64,000 nt of DNA from the NCBI GenBank assembly GCA_028708845.1, contig JAQVXZ010000002.1, forward strand, positions 1 through 64,000, read 5' to 3'. The notes under the pieces are model-generated. The model ran no database searches. It was not told the DNA's origin and was given only the letters and a program-made list of their open reading frames with translations. This DNA is from Bacteroidales bacterium. GTDB lineage: Bacteria; Bacteroidota; Bacteroidia; Bacteroidales; P3. Within the stretch, counting starts at the first letter, position 1. Each line of letters begins with the position of its first letter. A program made the position numbers and the translations under genes. Positions 41,316 through 51,516 of this stretch are shown here, one piece after another.

Positions 41316-43796
41316 TTATTTTGATTCGCCTGCTCTGGAATCAAAGCTTTCAACCTGTGGCTTTTGAACCTGTTTGTTCTTATAGTATTTTCCGAAGTTG
41401 TAGCGAAGAGAAAATGAAATATTTGGACCTTGATAATTACCCCACGATTTCGATAGAGTGTTTAAGTAATGAGTCTCTCTATAATTTTCATTCATATCAA
41501 ATAAATCACTTATACTTGCAGACAATCCCAACTTATCGTTAAAGAATTTCTTCGAAACGCTAATTGAAATATCTTGAGAAGAACTAGATGTGCTTAGAGC
41601 ATACATCGAAGAGGAATAGAAATAATAATAAATACTTATTTCCCATTTCTTTGGAAGGGTGAAGTCAGTAGAAATATTACCATTATAGCTCCAGTTTTCT
41701 CTGTTTATTTGTGTTTGGTTGGTTGAAGATAGTATTTTCATATAGCTAGCTCCAAATGAAGAACTAAATCTCCACCATGAAAGTAATTCTTTGTTGAAAC
41801 TAGCACTAAAATACAGGTTATGGTTTGATCCAAAGTTAATTGGGATTGAGATTAGGGCAAGTGGGTTATGTACAAACAGGTTTGAGTCAATTGGGCTTTG
41901 TAGCCAATTTATATCATCTTTGGTAAAAGAATAGGATAAATTGGTAAATAACATGTATTTAAAAGAATGCCCTAAGCTAATGGAGTGAGAGTATTGTGGT
42001 TTTATATATGGATTTCCTGTTGAATAGGAATATTCTGAAGACTTGCTAATAAATGGGTCTAAACTTCCTGACCAAGGTCTTGAAATACGATAAGAGTAGG
42101 TTAGTTTTAATTGATTATCGTCCTTAAACTTATAATTAAAACTTAGGTTTGGGAAAACGTCAAAGTAATTCCTAGTATTAATACTATCTATTGCATATTG
42201 ATGGCCCTTTGTATTTGTTTGCTCTGCCCTTATTCCTAATCTAATATTTAATTTCTTTTTGAAGGTATTGGAGAAAGAAGCATAAAGGGAGTTAATGTTT
42301 TCAAAATACTTGAAATGGTTAGATTGCATTTCATCGTTGAGATATTCATTTGTTGTGGAATCTAAAACTAAAGAATAGAAATCCCTATCATTAAAATTGA
42401 AATTTGTTTTCGCTCCAGCCTCAAATCTCATTGTTTTCTTAATAGGTTTGAAATAATCCACTCTTGTATTCAAATTATCGGATGATGCTGCTGTATTTCT
42501 TTCGTATCCTTCTCTTCTAGTTAATATTGTATTTATATCCCCTAAGAAATATTCATTGAGATTTAATGAATAGCTTTCATTTTCAGAGTGAGAATAGCCA
42601 AAATCAAAGGATATCTTTGAATCCAAAGTATCTAATTTCTTAACATAATCTAATCCAACTCCAAAATTTCCTCTATCTGATTTATATCCGCCTTTATTTA
42701 CATAGGAAGAATCCACTAGTGAATAATTGGGATAAGAAGAAATAAGATAAGGAACTGTATTGTCAATCATAGGATTCCCTCCTGCGGTATAATATAAACT
42801 AAGCCCTATTGTGCGTGTTGTATCAATTAAATAATTAGCATTAAGATTGAAGTTATTATTCTGCCAAACCCACTCGTCATCTCTTTCAGATTTAAACAAA
42901 ATTGTATCCCCACTAGGTGTTGAGGTATATCTCTCATCTCTGCTCTTGCCTTTGCTTCCCCACCTCATAGGAGAAAAGCCAATGGAAGTTGTCCAATTAT
43001 CATCAACATAACTTAAACGAGCCGAGCCATAATATTGCAAAGCCGTCTGATAAGAAGTCTGTCCCCAAACAGAACCATTAACACCATAGTTTTGGTTTTT
43101 CTTAATCCTAATATTAATTATTCCTGCCGTTCCCTCTGCATCATATTTAACGCCAGGGTTAGTCATAACCTCAAATTTCTCAACTTGGTCGGGCGTCATC
43201 CCTTTCAACATATCAACAACAGAGCTATAATCAAGCTTTAAATCTCTCCCATTATACTGGAACATAACTCCACTCTTTCCATTCAAAGTTAGTTTATCAT
43301 CCTTATCAATGAAAACTCCAGGAACTTTTTTCAATAAATCGAAAGCACTTGTAGCACTTGCCGCCAGTTGCTCATCAATATTCATAGTAAGCTTATCTTC
43401 ATCAACCTGAATTCTTTCAGCCCTAGCAGTTATTTCAACCCCTTCTAAACTTCCATTGCTTTTCATCTCAATTTCACCTAAATCAATCTCTTTATCATCC
43501 TTAAACTTATCAATTCCAATCTTAAGATTATGCTTTTCATAACCAACAAAAGAAAGTTCCAAGTTTAGGTTATTCTTCTTAACTCCTTTAAGTACAAAGC
43601 TCCCACTCGTATCCGCAGAAACTCCCTTATACATATTCGTACTGTCGCCGTCCTTATACAGCACACAGTTAACAAACATAAGATTTTCCTTTGTAAGGTT
43701 GTCGATGATTTTTCCTTTAACAGAATAGCGTTGAGCTATAGCTCCATTGGTAAACAATAGGAGCAAAACAAGTGAAAGAAGAATGAATTTCTTCAT
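41316..43796 (-). CDS. TonB-dependent-receptor-like outer-membrane barrel protein, paralogue of the 13.8-16.3 kb gene
   Basis: An 826-residue protein with signal peptide (cleaved near GAIA-Q22). A carboxypeptidase regulatory-like domain (about 24-105, YSVKGKIIDNLTKENLMFVN) is followed by a plug-like region (IQVDEDKLTMNIDEQLAASA, VKYDAEGTAGIINIRI). An OMP_b-brl_3-type barrel follows, ending FSLRYNFGKYY plus a charged tail. The order of blocks and many exact words match the protein at 13767-16283, so the two are paralogues within one family. There is no SusD-like partner. The 53 bp to ung hold a -7 box for that gene. Ligand unknown. Confidence 0.85.
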   Translation of the reverse strand: MKKFILLSLVLLLLFTNGAIAQRYSVKGKIIDNLTKENLMFVNCVLYKDGDSTNMYKGVSADTSGSFVLKGVKKNNLNLELSFVGYEKHNLKIGIDKFKDDKEIDLGEIEMKSNGSLEGVEITARAERIQVDEDKLTMNIDEQLAASATSAFDLLKKVPGVFIDKDDKLTLNGKSGVMFQYNGRDLKLDYSSVVDMLKGMTPDQVEKFEVMTNPGVKYDAEGTAGIINIRIKKNQNYGVNGSVWGQTSYQTALQYYGSARLSYVDDNWTTSIGFSPMRWGSKGKSRDERYTSTPSGDTILFKSERDDEWVWQNNNFNLNANYLIDTTRTIGLSLYYTAGGNPMIDNTVPYLISSYPNYSLVDSSYVNKGGYKSDRGNFGVGLDYVKKLDTLDSKISFDFGYSHSENESYSLNLNEYFLGDINTILTRREGYERNTAASSDNLNTRVDYFKPIKKTMRFEAGAKTNFNFNDRDFYSLVLDSTTNEYLNDEMQSNHFKYFENINSLYASFSNTFKKKLNIRLGIRAEQTNTKGHQYAIDSINTRNYFDVFPNLSFNYKFKDDNQLKLTYSYRISRPWSGSLDPFISKSSEYSYSTGNPYIKPQYSHSISLGHSFKYMLFTNLSYSFTKDDINWLQSPIDSNLFVHNPLALISIPINFGSNHNLYFSASFNKELLSWWRFSSSFGASYMKILSSTNQTQINRENWSYNGNISTDFTLPKKWEISIYYYFYSSSMYALSTSSSSQDISISVSKKFFNDKLGLSASISDLFDMNENYRETHYLNTLSKSWGNYQGPNISFSLRYNFGKYYKNKQVQKPQVESFDSRAGESK

Positions 43797-43919
43797 AAAA
43801 ATAAAGATTAAGTTAAATAGCGTTATTGCTTATTAGGAAACTATTTGTATTCTAGTTTTATTGTATAAATAATCAAAATAAATAAAATAATAATAGAACT
43901 AGACTCTAATAGCTTAGGT

Positions 43920-45749
43920 TTACTTCTCTTGTTTTACTTCTGTATTGTATTCTGAATAGCGTTTTCTTGCTTGGGTAACGTAAAGTGAGTTTGGGTAATC
44001 AAGGATTATTCTTTCGTAATACTGCTTTGCTTTTTGTGGAGAGTTGAGATGGGTTTCGTTAAGCTCTGCTAGTAAATATAGGGCGTCATCTGCCATTAAA
44101 TCATCTGGGAATTTCAATAATATTTGATTTAGTAAGCTATCTGCTTTTTGGTATTCTTTTAGGTGGATTGCTATCTCTGCTCTTTTGTATAATACTTCGT
44201 CGAAGAGTTCGTGAGAAATATAGTTTTGATTTAGGGTATCTAAGTATTCTAAGGCTTTTCTGTATTTGTTTTGATACACTGCAAACTCTGCTTTGGAAAA
44301 AAGGCTAAGACCGTTATAGGTTGAGTCCTGATCAATATTATCATATATTAATAGGGAATATTCCATTGCATCATTAGCTATTAGCTTTGTAGTGGATGAG
44401 CGAAGAACATCAAACTGCGACATTGCCCATGAGAAATCTCCATTATAATATGATAGCATTGCATTCTTAAACTTAGCCTGGGAGCCTATCACATCATTTT
44501 TAAATTCTTTTTCCACCTGCGAATAAGTTAAGGATGCTTCCCAGATATCGTTTTCCATAAGGTATATATCAGCTCTCATTAACTTGCTTTCTGCTTTTTC
44601 GTTTCTTTTTATTTGTGGCATGGAAAGGGTTTCATCCAAAATATCAACTGCTTCTTGCGGTGATTTGAAATAATAGGCTAGTAGATAAGCATATTGTTGC
44701 ATTATTGGAACTGTAGCTTGGCTTTTACCTAACTCATTTAGGGTTGAAATATACTCTTGTTTTAGGGTTGTTATTTCTTTTTCTGTATGATTGATTTTGC
44801 CTATGAAAGGGTGGTAGAGTGAGCTTAGTAATCCTAATTTACTTAACAAATAATAAGTGCCTTCTTTCCCTTTTTCTATTAGGTAGCTGAAAGCTTGTTT
44901 TGATATTTCATAGTCTTCATTGTTGAGAGCTATGTTTGCTATTTCGTATACGGTCTGCCCTGTAAGGCTTTCAAACCTTCTGTCTATTGACTTGGCTTGA
45001 TTGAATGCCATTTGATAGTTTCGTTCTTGAAGTAATATCCACACGTAGAGCTGAGCAATATGGGGATTGTCTTGTTCTTTTTGAGCCTTTTTTAGAATAG
45101 CTAAGCGAAAATGGTTTAAGAATTTCTTCTCTGAGTCTTGCTGTATTATGCTGCCAAGATAAATCTTAATTTGATTAAGCATTGCTGGGTTAAAATCCAA
45201 GAGGTTAATGTATTCTTTTGCCATTTCCTCATATTTGCCTAATCTTTGATATAGAAATGATATTTCATATGTAAAACGATATGGGTCATTAAATAGATTT
45301 CTTCCTTTTTGAAAGGTCTTGATGGAATATTCTATATTATTCTTAAAACTGAAATAGTTGGAAAGTTGAGCTATTGAATTATGATTGGCTTGAAGATTGT
45401 CTATTGCCTTGTCAAATTGTTTGTCAGCTTTGCTTTTGTCGCCCTGTCTTAGGTAGTGAGTCCCTAAATCAGCAACATAGATTGAGTTTTGAGGAAACTG
45501 CTTAATGGTTTTCTTAATCAATTTCTCTGCCTTAGAATCTTGGTTTGTTTGCGAGTAAAGACCAATAAGGTTATCGTAGTATTCTTGAAGGAAGTTCTTA
45601 TCGATTAAATCCTCATATAAATCAATTTGATTTTGAATCTCTTCTCCATATAAGTCTTTATTATCTTTACCTGTTTGAGAATAAGAATTGAAAGACAGGA
45701 GTGTAAAGACAGTAAATAATAATATAAACAAAGAAGACTTATTTCTCAT
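43920..45749 (-). CDS. Secreted tetratricopeptide-repeat protein
   Basis: A 609-residue protein with a signal peptide (MRNKSSLFILLFTVFTLLSF, cleaved before QTGKD). TPR-like helices run along its length, for example LIGLYSQTNQDSKAEKLIKK (about 62), YVADLGTHYLRQGDKSKADK (about 90) and YEISFLYQRLGKYEEMAKEY (about 165). Near the C-terminus are YKRAEIAIHLKEYQKADSLL and ALYLLAELNETHLNSPQKAK, the last part resembling outer-membrane lipoprotein BamD/YbgF-type TPRs. It is likely a periplasmic scaffold. The start codon overlaps the YicC stop (TAATG), so the two are translationally coupled. Confidence 0.85.
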   Translation of the reverse strand: MRNKSSLFILLFTVFTLLSFNSYSQTGKDNKDLYGEEIQNQIDLYEDLIDKNFLQEYYDNLIGLYSQTNQDSKAEKLIKKTIKQFPQNSIYVADLGTHYLRQGDKSKADKQFDKAIDNLQANHNSIAQLSNYFSFKNNIEYSIKTFQKGRNLFNDPYRFTYEISFLYQRLGKYEEMAKEYINLLDFNPAMLNQIKIYLGSIIQQDSEKKFLNHFRLAILKKAQKEQDNPHIAQLYVWILLQERNYQMAFNQAKSIDRRFESLTGQTVYEIANIALNNEDYEISKQAFSYLIEKGKEGTYYLLSKLGLLSSLYHPFIGKINHTEKEITTLKQEYISTLNELGKSQATVPIMQQYAYLLAYYFKSPQEAVDILDETLSMPQIKRNEKAESKLMRADIYLMENDIWEASLTYSQVEKEFKNDVIGSQAKFKNAMLSYYNGDFSWAMSQFDVLRSSTTKLIANDAMEYSLLIYDNIDQDSTYNGLSLFSKAEFAVYQNKYRKALEYLDTLNQNYISHELFDEVLYKRAEIAIHLKEYQKADSLLNQILLKFPDDLMADDALYLLAELNETHLNSPQKAKQYYERIILDYPNSLYVTQARKRYSEYNTEVKQEK

Positions 45750-46618
45750 TATAAAACATTTAATACCTGTTCTTTTATCTTTTCAAGCTCATCTTTCATC
45801 TCAACAACAAGCTTTTGCATATTTGCCTCTTGAGCTTTTGAACCAAGGGTGTTTATTTCTCTTCCAATTTCCTGTGCAATAAAACCAAGTTTTTTTCCTT
45901 CCGACTTAGGAGTATTCATAGTATTAATGAAATAATCGAGATGTTGTTCTAGCCTTATCTTTTCTTCTGTTATATCTAGTTTTTCAATATAATAGATTAT
46001 TTCTTGCTCAAATCTATTTTTATCTAGAGTGTCAGAGTTTAACTCGTTGAGTTTTGATAATATTCTTTCTCTAACTTGAGTTATTCTTTCTTTCTCAAAC
46101 CCATCAATTAAAAGAAGCTTCTTACCAATTATATTTATTCTAAGCAAGAGGTCTTTTTCTAATGTATTGCCTTCAAACTTCCTATATTCGTCAGTCTTCT
46201 TTAGTGCTTCATTCAATAATTCCATTACAACATTCATTTCTTCTTCTGTCGGCTCACAATTCCCATAATTATTAATTTCAGGAATTTGAAGAACGTATCT
46301 AAAGATATCTTCTTTCGATGCATTCACCTTTTCTGCCAATTCTTCAATTTGTTTGTAATAGCTTATGAAAAGATTAGAGTTAATATTTACACTTGGGCTC
46401 TCTCCAATATATTCTACGTTTAAATAGCAATCTATCTTTCCTCTTTCTAAGAAATTAGAGATTTGATTTCTAAGTACTATTTCTTTACCCCTATAAAGGC
46501 AAGGTATTTTAAGATTAATATCTGTTTGCTTGCTGTTAAGAGTTTTAATTTCAATAGATAAGGTCTTGTTATTAAAGATTGTTGAGGCCTTACCATAACC
46601 GGTCATAGATTTGATCAT
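45749..46618 (-). CDS. yicC: YicC-family endoribonuclease
   Basis: A 289-residue YicC/YloC-type protein beginning MIKSMTGYGKAS, the family signature, with IEIKTLNSKQTDINLKIP next. The C-terminal block NTLGSKAQEANMQKLVVEMK and DELEKIKEQVLNVL completes the fold. The family is an RNA endonuclease (reported to act on the small RNA RyhB in E. coli). It overlaps the TPR gene start by one base. In many bacteria yicC sits next to gmk, but not here, at least on this side. A -7 box lies 82-89 bp upstream. Confidence 0.93.
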   Translation of the reverse strand: MIKSMTGYGKASTIFNNKTLSIEIKTLNSKQTDINLKIPCLYRGKEIVLRNQISNFLERGKIDCYLNVEYIGESPSVNINSNLFISYYKQIEELAEKVNASKEDIFRYVLQIPEINNYGNCEPTEEEMNVVMELLNEALKKTDEYRKFEGNTLEKDLLLRINIIGKKLLLIDGFEKERITQVRERILSKLNELNSDTLDKNRFEQEIIYYIEKLDITEEKIRLEQHLDYFINTMNTPKSEGKKLGFIAQEIGREINTLGSKAQEANMQKLVVEMKDELEKIKEQVLNVL

Positions 46619-46699
46619 ACACTTTTTATTAGTTCGAAAATAATTTAAGTTTATATGTATCCTCAGAAAGATATTCTTAAAATACGAGTAATTAGCTCA

Positions 46700-46707
46700 C
46701 AAAGATA
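46700..46707 (-). promoter_or_regulatory. -7 box of yicC
   Basis: TATCTTTG on the minus strand matches TAnnTTTG, 82 bp before the start codon. No -33 TTG at the expected distance. Confidence 0.45.
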
Positions 46708-46890
46708 CATTAAAACCTTAATTTTACGTTATCATTATTGTTTTTATTTGCATAGCATAACAAATTACTAGTGGAAAATGAGTAATTTTGTCGTTTACAT
46801 GTTGCAATAAAAACAAAAACTAATAGTTATATAGGTAATTTAGTAAATATAACGAACATAGAATAGAATTCAACAAAAAATACAAAGAAA

Positions 46891-47601
46891 ATGGAACCAG
46901 AAACTACAATGATGGGCACACCAATTATTTATTGGATATTATTTATAGGGATAGCTCTTGTTAGTTGGCTAATCAGTGAAAACCTTAAAAGGAAATTCTC
47001 TCAATACTCTAAGATACCAACAGAAAGAGGCTTAACAGGTAAGGATGTTGCTTTGAAAATGCTTCACGACCAAGATATTTACGATGTTACGGTAGAATGT
47101 GTGGAAGGGCAGCTTACAGACCACTATAATCCTCAAACAAAGACGGTAAATTTAAGTAAAGGAGTATATTATGGAGCAAATGTTGCAGCCGCAGCAGTTG
47201 CAGCTCACGAATGCGGACATGCAGTTCAGCATAATACAGCTTATACATGGTTAACAATGCGTTCAGCTCTTGTTCCTGTTGTTAGCTTTGCTTCAAAATG
47301 GGTTATGTGGGTAATTCTTGGAGGAATGTTTATGGTAAACACTTTCCCTCAATTACTTTTAGCAGGAATTGTTCTTTTTGGACTAACAACATTATTTAGT
47401 TTTATTACATTACCAGTTGAAATTAACGCATCACAAAGAGCTTTAGTTTGGCTAGAAGACCATGAAGTTACTTCCCCATCATCACATCCAAAAGCAAAAG
47501 ATGCATTAAGGTCTGCTGCATACACATACGTTGTTGCTGCACTTTCATCACTTGCAACCCTACTTTATTATGTAGCAATTTACATGGGACGTAGAGATTA
47601 A
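46891..47601 (+). CDS. YugP-like membrane zinc metallopeptidase
   Basis: A 236-residue neutral zinc metallopeptidase family protein. An N-terminal membrane helix (about 12-29) and two or three further helices (about 125-180 and 215-230) surround the zinc motif AAHECGHAVQH, with H106, E107 and H110 as ligands and catalyst. LPVEINASQRALVWLE supplies the conserved downstream Glu block. Function is unknown in the family; a role in membrane protein turnover is plausible. The next gene starts 19 bp later. Confidence 0.88.
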   Translation: MEPETTMMGTPIIYWILFIGIALVSWLISENLKRKFSQYSKIPTERGLTGKDVALKMLHDQDIYDVTVECVEGQLTDHYNPQTKTVNLSKGVYYGANVAAAAVAAHECGHAVQHNTAYTWLTMRSALVPVVSFASKWVMWVILGGMFMVNTFPQLLLAGIVLFGLTTLFSFITLPVEINASQRALVWLEDHEVTSPSSHPKAKDALRSAAYTYVVAALSSLATLLYYVAIYMGRRD

Positions 47602-47619
47602 TCAAAATACAAAACCTAA

Positions 47620-48468
47620 ATGTCGTTAATTGAATTTATAAAGAACAAAGTTTTTTGGAAGAATATTGGAATAATATCTATTGTTTTCATATCAATACTT
47701 ATTCTTGTGTTTGTTGGACTCAACTTCTACACTCGTCATGGTTTAGAATATCAAATGCCAAACATAGAAGGACATTTTGTTGATGAGATGAACGAGATTG
47801 AGGGAATGAAGAACTTTGAATTAATAGTAATGGATTCAATTTACACCCCAGGTGAGCATGAGGGGAAAATCATATCTCAAGATCCAAAAGAAGGATCAAA
47901 GGTAAAAAAAGGAAGAAAAGTATATGTTATAGTAACTTCTTCGAAAGGAGAAAACATTCCGATGCCAAATTGTAAGGATCAAAGTGTTCGTTCTGCGGTT
48001 AATCAACTAACAAATGTTGGACTTAGGATAGGAAAGTTTATTTTCAATATTGGCGACTTCAATAATGTTGTTGTAGGTCAAAGATATAAAGGCAGATCAA
48101 TTGACGAGGGGATGGAAATACAAAGAGGAGAGGAAATTGATTTGGTAGTTGAAATGAACCAAGAGAGATATACAACCGATATGCCAAATATCATTGGACT
48201 AACAGAGCCAGAGGCAGAAAAGAAACTTTGGGAAGCGTCCTTAAATGTAGGGAATAAAGAATTTGAAGGCAAGAAAGACATTATTCATTCAAGGGTTGTG
48301 TCATTTTATCCAAACAATACCAGCGTAACAAAAGGAACCACAATAAGCATTAAGTTTATGAACGACACTAAGCCAAGTTATAAAGAAAAAGCTAAATCGT
48401 TTAGGATGGAATCTCCTGTTGTTGTGGAAGAATCTCCAACAAATCAAATAATAGATGACTTTGAATAA
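47620..48468 (+). CDS. Membrane-anchored PASTA-domain protein
   Basis: A 282-residue protein with one membrane helix (about 17-38) and three extracytoplasmic PASTA domains. They begin near YQMPNIEGHFVDEMN (residue 46), IPMPNCKDQSVRSAVNQLTN (about 118) and TDMPNIIGLTEPEAEKKLWE (about 190). PASTA domains bind peptidoglycan muropeptides or mediate protein contacts. There is no kinase or PBP domain, as is common in Bacteroidota versions. It overlaps the following T9SS cargo gene by 14 nt, and the rluA-type gene follows, a gene order I recall as frequent in Bacteroidota. Confidence 0.9.
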   Translation: MSLIEFIKNKVFWKNIGIISIVFISILILVFVGLNFYTRHGLEYQMPNIEGHFVDEMNEIEGMKNFELIVMDSIYTPGEHEGKIISQDPKEGSKVKKGRKVYVIVTSSKGENIPMPNCKDQSVRSAVNQLTNVGLRIGKFIFNIGDFNNVVVGQRYKGRSIDEGMEIQRGEEIDLVVEMNQERYTTDMPNIIGLTEPEAEKKLWEASLNVGNKEFEGKKDIIHSRVVSFYPNNTSVTKGTTISIKFMNDTKPSYKEKAKSFRMESPVVVEESPTNQIIDDFE

Positions 48469-50401
48469 AAACATTAAATATTGGTTCTTATTAATTATTC
48501 TATTTGTTCTAATACCTTTTGCAGGACAAAGTCAGTTTAAATTGACTGAAGCCTTCAAGCAAAAGAATCATACAATTAATAAGAAATCGAAAACAATTAA
48601 TAGGATATCACTTCCTTTTATTGATGACTTCTCAAACTATCTTGATATTCCTAATCCAAACTTATGGGAAAATAGTGGAGCATGGGTAAACACTGATTAT
48701 CCTTTTTTACCACCAACAATTGGAGTACTAACACTTGATGCCTTAGACTCAAATGGCAAGCTTTATCCTCTTGCAAACACAACAGGTTTCTCTGCAGATA
48801 CCGTTTCATCTTGCTTTATTCGTTTAGATTCAACACTAGTTCCAAATAAGATACCATTAACCCCAGAAGATAGCATTTATCTTAGCTTCTATGTTCAACC
48901 AGGTGGTGGATATGGAGATATTTGGGATAATATTGGCTCAACACCTTCAAAAAAAGACTCCTTAGTTCTGCAATTCTATTCATTAGAAGATAATATATGG
49001 AATACAGTTTGGAAAACTCAAGACATAAGTATAGATAACATTTATGCAAAGGATAGTGTCTATTGGTTATATGTAAATATTCCAATAACAGATGCGAAAT
49101 ACTTTAGTAATAGTTTCCGTTTCCGCTTCCTCAACTATGCTTCCTTAGACAATAACCCTTCATTTTCCTATGTTAGTAACTGCGACCAGTGGCATATAGA
49201 TTACGTTTACCTGAATAAGGATAGGAAATATGACGATAAGACAACAAGAGATATAGCTTTTGTTAATCCAGCATATTCTCTTTTAAAACAATATCAAGCA
49301 ATGCCAGCCATTCAGTTTATGGCAAGCGATATGTCAGATAACTTAAATATTAAAATAGTTAACCTTGCCGACACTTCACTAAGTTCTAACTATAGATACG
49401 AGGTTAAAAATTCAAATAACACAATTGTTCATTCCTATAATGGTGGATTTGAAAACATATCCTCCTATTTTAAAACAAAAGAATTTCAAACCTCACCAAG
49501 TCACTCAACACCTCCTGTTGGTTTTGCTTATGAGTTTGACAATAACGCTTGGACTTTCTTCAACATCACTCACACCGTTAAGCAAGGAGTAGGACAAGAT
49601 AATAATGCTGCAAATGACACAATCCGTTTCCGACAAAGTTTTGAGAACTATTTTGCCTACGATGACGGAACTGCAGAAAATGGATTTGGAATAGAACCAA
49701 TTAATAACTCCAATCTGGCAGTCGGATTTGACTTAAATGTACAAGATACACTTATGGCAGTTGATATTTATTTCAATTCCACCTACGAAGATGCTAATCA
49801 AAAACCATTTTATATCTGTGTATGGAATAGCCTAAATGGTCAGCCAAGAGATAGCATATATCATTCATACGCTTATCTAACCCCTTCAACCGAGGGCCTA
49901 AATCAGTACACAAGATATTACCTAGAAAGACCAGTTATATTGCCAGCTGGAGAATCTTTTATTTCTATTCAAACCAAATACAACGATTACCTAAACGTAG
50001 GATTTGATAGAAACACAGACGCTTCCTCAAAAATATTTGGCAATTGGGCTAATTCTTGGGAGCAAAACACTCTTTTCAAAGGCTCTCTAATGATTAGACC
50101 TTATTTTGGTTATAAATCAATTATCGGTCTTCAAGAAATTGAGAAACAAGAAATAAAACTAAGCGTATATCCAAACCCAACCAATGGCATACTAAACATT
50201 AGCTTAATGAATCAAGGGAATGAGTTTTCTAATTCCAGCTATGATTTAAGAATAGTAAATATGATGGGAAAGGAAGTTTATAGGTCAGGCTTTAAGAATC
50301 AAATAAACGTCTCAAACCTAGCAAATGGCGTATATATACTTTATCTTACCAATAAAAACACAAAACAATCCGTAAAACAAAAACTAATTATTCAAAAATG
50401 A
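48455..50401 (+). CDS. Secreted protein with T9SS type A sorting domain
   Basis: A 648-residue protein with a signal peptide (cleaved near GQS-Q27) and a long beta-rich region containing FIDDFSNYLDIPNPNLWENS. The C-terminal sorting domain (about 572-648) has LSVYPNPTNGILNISLMNQG, RIVNMMGKEVYRSGF, VSNLANGVYILYL and a terminal KQKLIIQK, the type A signal that directs export through the T9SS and attachment outside the cell. The main domain is not one I recognise. It overlaps the PASTA gene by 14 nt and the pseudouridine synthase gene by 4 nt (ATGA), so the four genes are one operon. Confidence 0.9.
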   Translation: MTLNKNIKYWFLLIILFVLIPFAGQSQFKLTEAFKQKNHTINKKSKTINRISLPFIDDFSNYLDIPNPNLWENSGAWVNTDYPFLPPTIGVLTLDALDSNGKLYPLANTTGFSADTVSSCFIRLDSTLVPNKIPLTPEDSIYLSFYVQPGGGYGDIWDNIGSTPSKKDSLVLQFYSLEDNIWNTVWKTQDISIDNIYAKDSVYWLYVNIPITDAKYFSNSFRFRFLNYASLDNNPSFSYVSNCDQWHIDYVYLNKDRKYDDKTTRDIAFVNPAYSLLKQYQAMPAIQFMASDMSDNLNIKIVNLADTSLSSNYRYEVKNSNNTIVHSYNGGFENISSYFKTKEFQTSPSHSTPPVGFAYEFDNNAWTFFNITHTVKQGVGQDNNAANDTIRFRQSFENYFAYDDGTAENGFGIEPINNSNLAVGFDLNVQDTLMAVDIYFNSTYEDANQKPFYICVWNSLNGQPRDSIYHSYAYLTPSTEGLNQYTRYYLERPVILPAGESFISIQTKYNDYLNVGFDRNTDASSKIFGNWANSWEQNTLFKGSLMIRPYFGYKSIIGLQEIEKQEIKLSVYPNPTNGILNISLMNQGNEFSNSSYDLRIVNMMGKEVYRSGFKNQINVSNLANGVYILYLTNKNTKQSVKQKLIIQK

Positions 50402-51504
50402 TAGAAGAGGAAAAAGATATAGAACAAGAAGAGGAAGTTGAATTATTTGAAAATTATCGTATTGAGGTAGATAAAGGACAAAGCCTATTGAGAATAGATA
50501 AGTTTTTGATGGATAAGATTGAAAAAACATCAAGAAATAAAATTCAACAAGCAGCAAATGCTGATTGTATAAAGGTTAATGATAAGCCGGTTAAATCTAA
50601 TTATAGAGTTCATCCAGGAGATATAATTCAAATATTTCTGACAACAGCACCACGTGAGATAGAGATTATTCCACAAGATATTCCTATAAATATTTTTTAC
50701 GAGGATGACGACCTATTAATAGTAAACAAACAACCCGAAATGGTTGTACACCCAGGCTACGGCAACTACACAGGAACATTATTAAATGCCCTAACATTCC
50801 ACCTTCAAAAACAAAAAGACAAAGAAGGTAATCCATTAAGACCATTAATGGTTCACCGAATTGATAAAAATACAACAGGATTATTATTAATTGCAAAGAA
50901 CGAGATAGCTCAAACCTTTTTAGCGAAACAATTCTACGACCACAATGTTGAAAGAACATATACGGCATTAGTTTGGGGAGATTTCAATGAAATTGAGGGA
51001 ACGATTGAAGGGAATATTGGACGCTCACTAAAAGATAGAAGAGTTATGCAAGTCTTTCCAGATGGAGAGTATGGCAAACCCGCAATCACTCATTGGAAAG
51101 TGCTTTTCCGTTTTGGCTATGTAACCCTAATTCAATGCAGATTGGAAACAGGAAGAACCCATCAGATTAGAGCTCATATGAAACATATAGGACATCCACT
51201 CTTTAACGATGAAACCTATGGTGGAGACAAGATAATTAAGGGAACAACCTTTACAAAATACAAGCAATTTATACAAAACTGTTTCAAAATACTCCCTCGC
51301 CAAGCTCTTCATGCAACAACACTTGGTTTTATACACCCTACAACAAGGAAAGAAGTGTATTTTGAGAGCCAATTGCCAGATGATATGATGATTTTAAAGG
51401 ATAAATGGGAGGCATATATCAACTATAATCGTCCACCAAAGGAGGAAGAGGCTGATAAAGACAGCATAAACGAGTCAAAACACGATGTTTCAAACGCAAA
51501 ATAG
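50398..51504 (+). CDS. rluD: RluA-family 23S rRNA pseudouridine synthase
   Basis: A 368-residue enzyme with an N-terminal S4 RNA-binding domain (about 29-85, LLRIDKFLMDKIEKTSRNKI) and a catalytic domain. The catalytic Asp is D156 in MVHRIDKNTTGLLLIAKN. VNKQPEMVVHPG (about 109) and LETGRTHQIRAHMKHIGHPL (about 247) are further family motifs. The S4-plus-HRLD architecture and length are closest to RluD, which modifies helix 69 of 23S rRNA; RluC-like activity cannot be excluded. It is the last gene of the metallopeptidase-PASTA-T9SS operon and is followed by a repeat array. Confidence 0.88.
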   Translation: MIEEEKDIEQEEEVELFENYRIEVDKGQSLLRIDKFLMDKIEKTSRNKIQQAANADCIKVNDKPVKSNYRVHPGDIIQIFLTTAPREIEIIPQDIPINIFYEDDDLLIVNKQPEMVVHPGYGNYTGTLLNALTFHLQKQKDKEGNPLRPLMVHRIDKNTTGLLLIAKNEIAQTFLAKQFYDHNVERTYTALVWGDFNEIEGTIEGNIGRSLKDRRVMQVFPDGEYGKPAITHWKVLFRFGYVTLIQCRLETGRTHQIRAHMKHIGHPLFNDETYGGDKIIKGTTFTKYKQFIQNCFKILPRQALHATTLGFIHPTTRKEVYFESQLPDDMMILKDKWEAYINYNRPPKEEEADKDSINESKHDVSNAK

Positions 51505-51516
51505 CAGCAATAAAAT

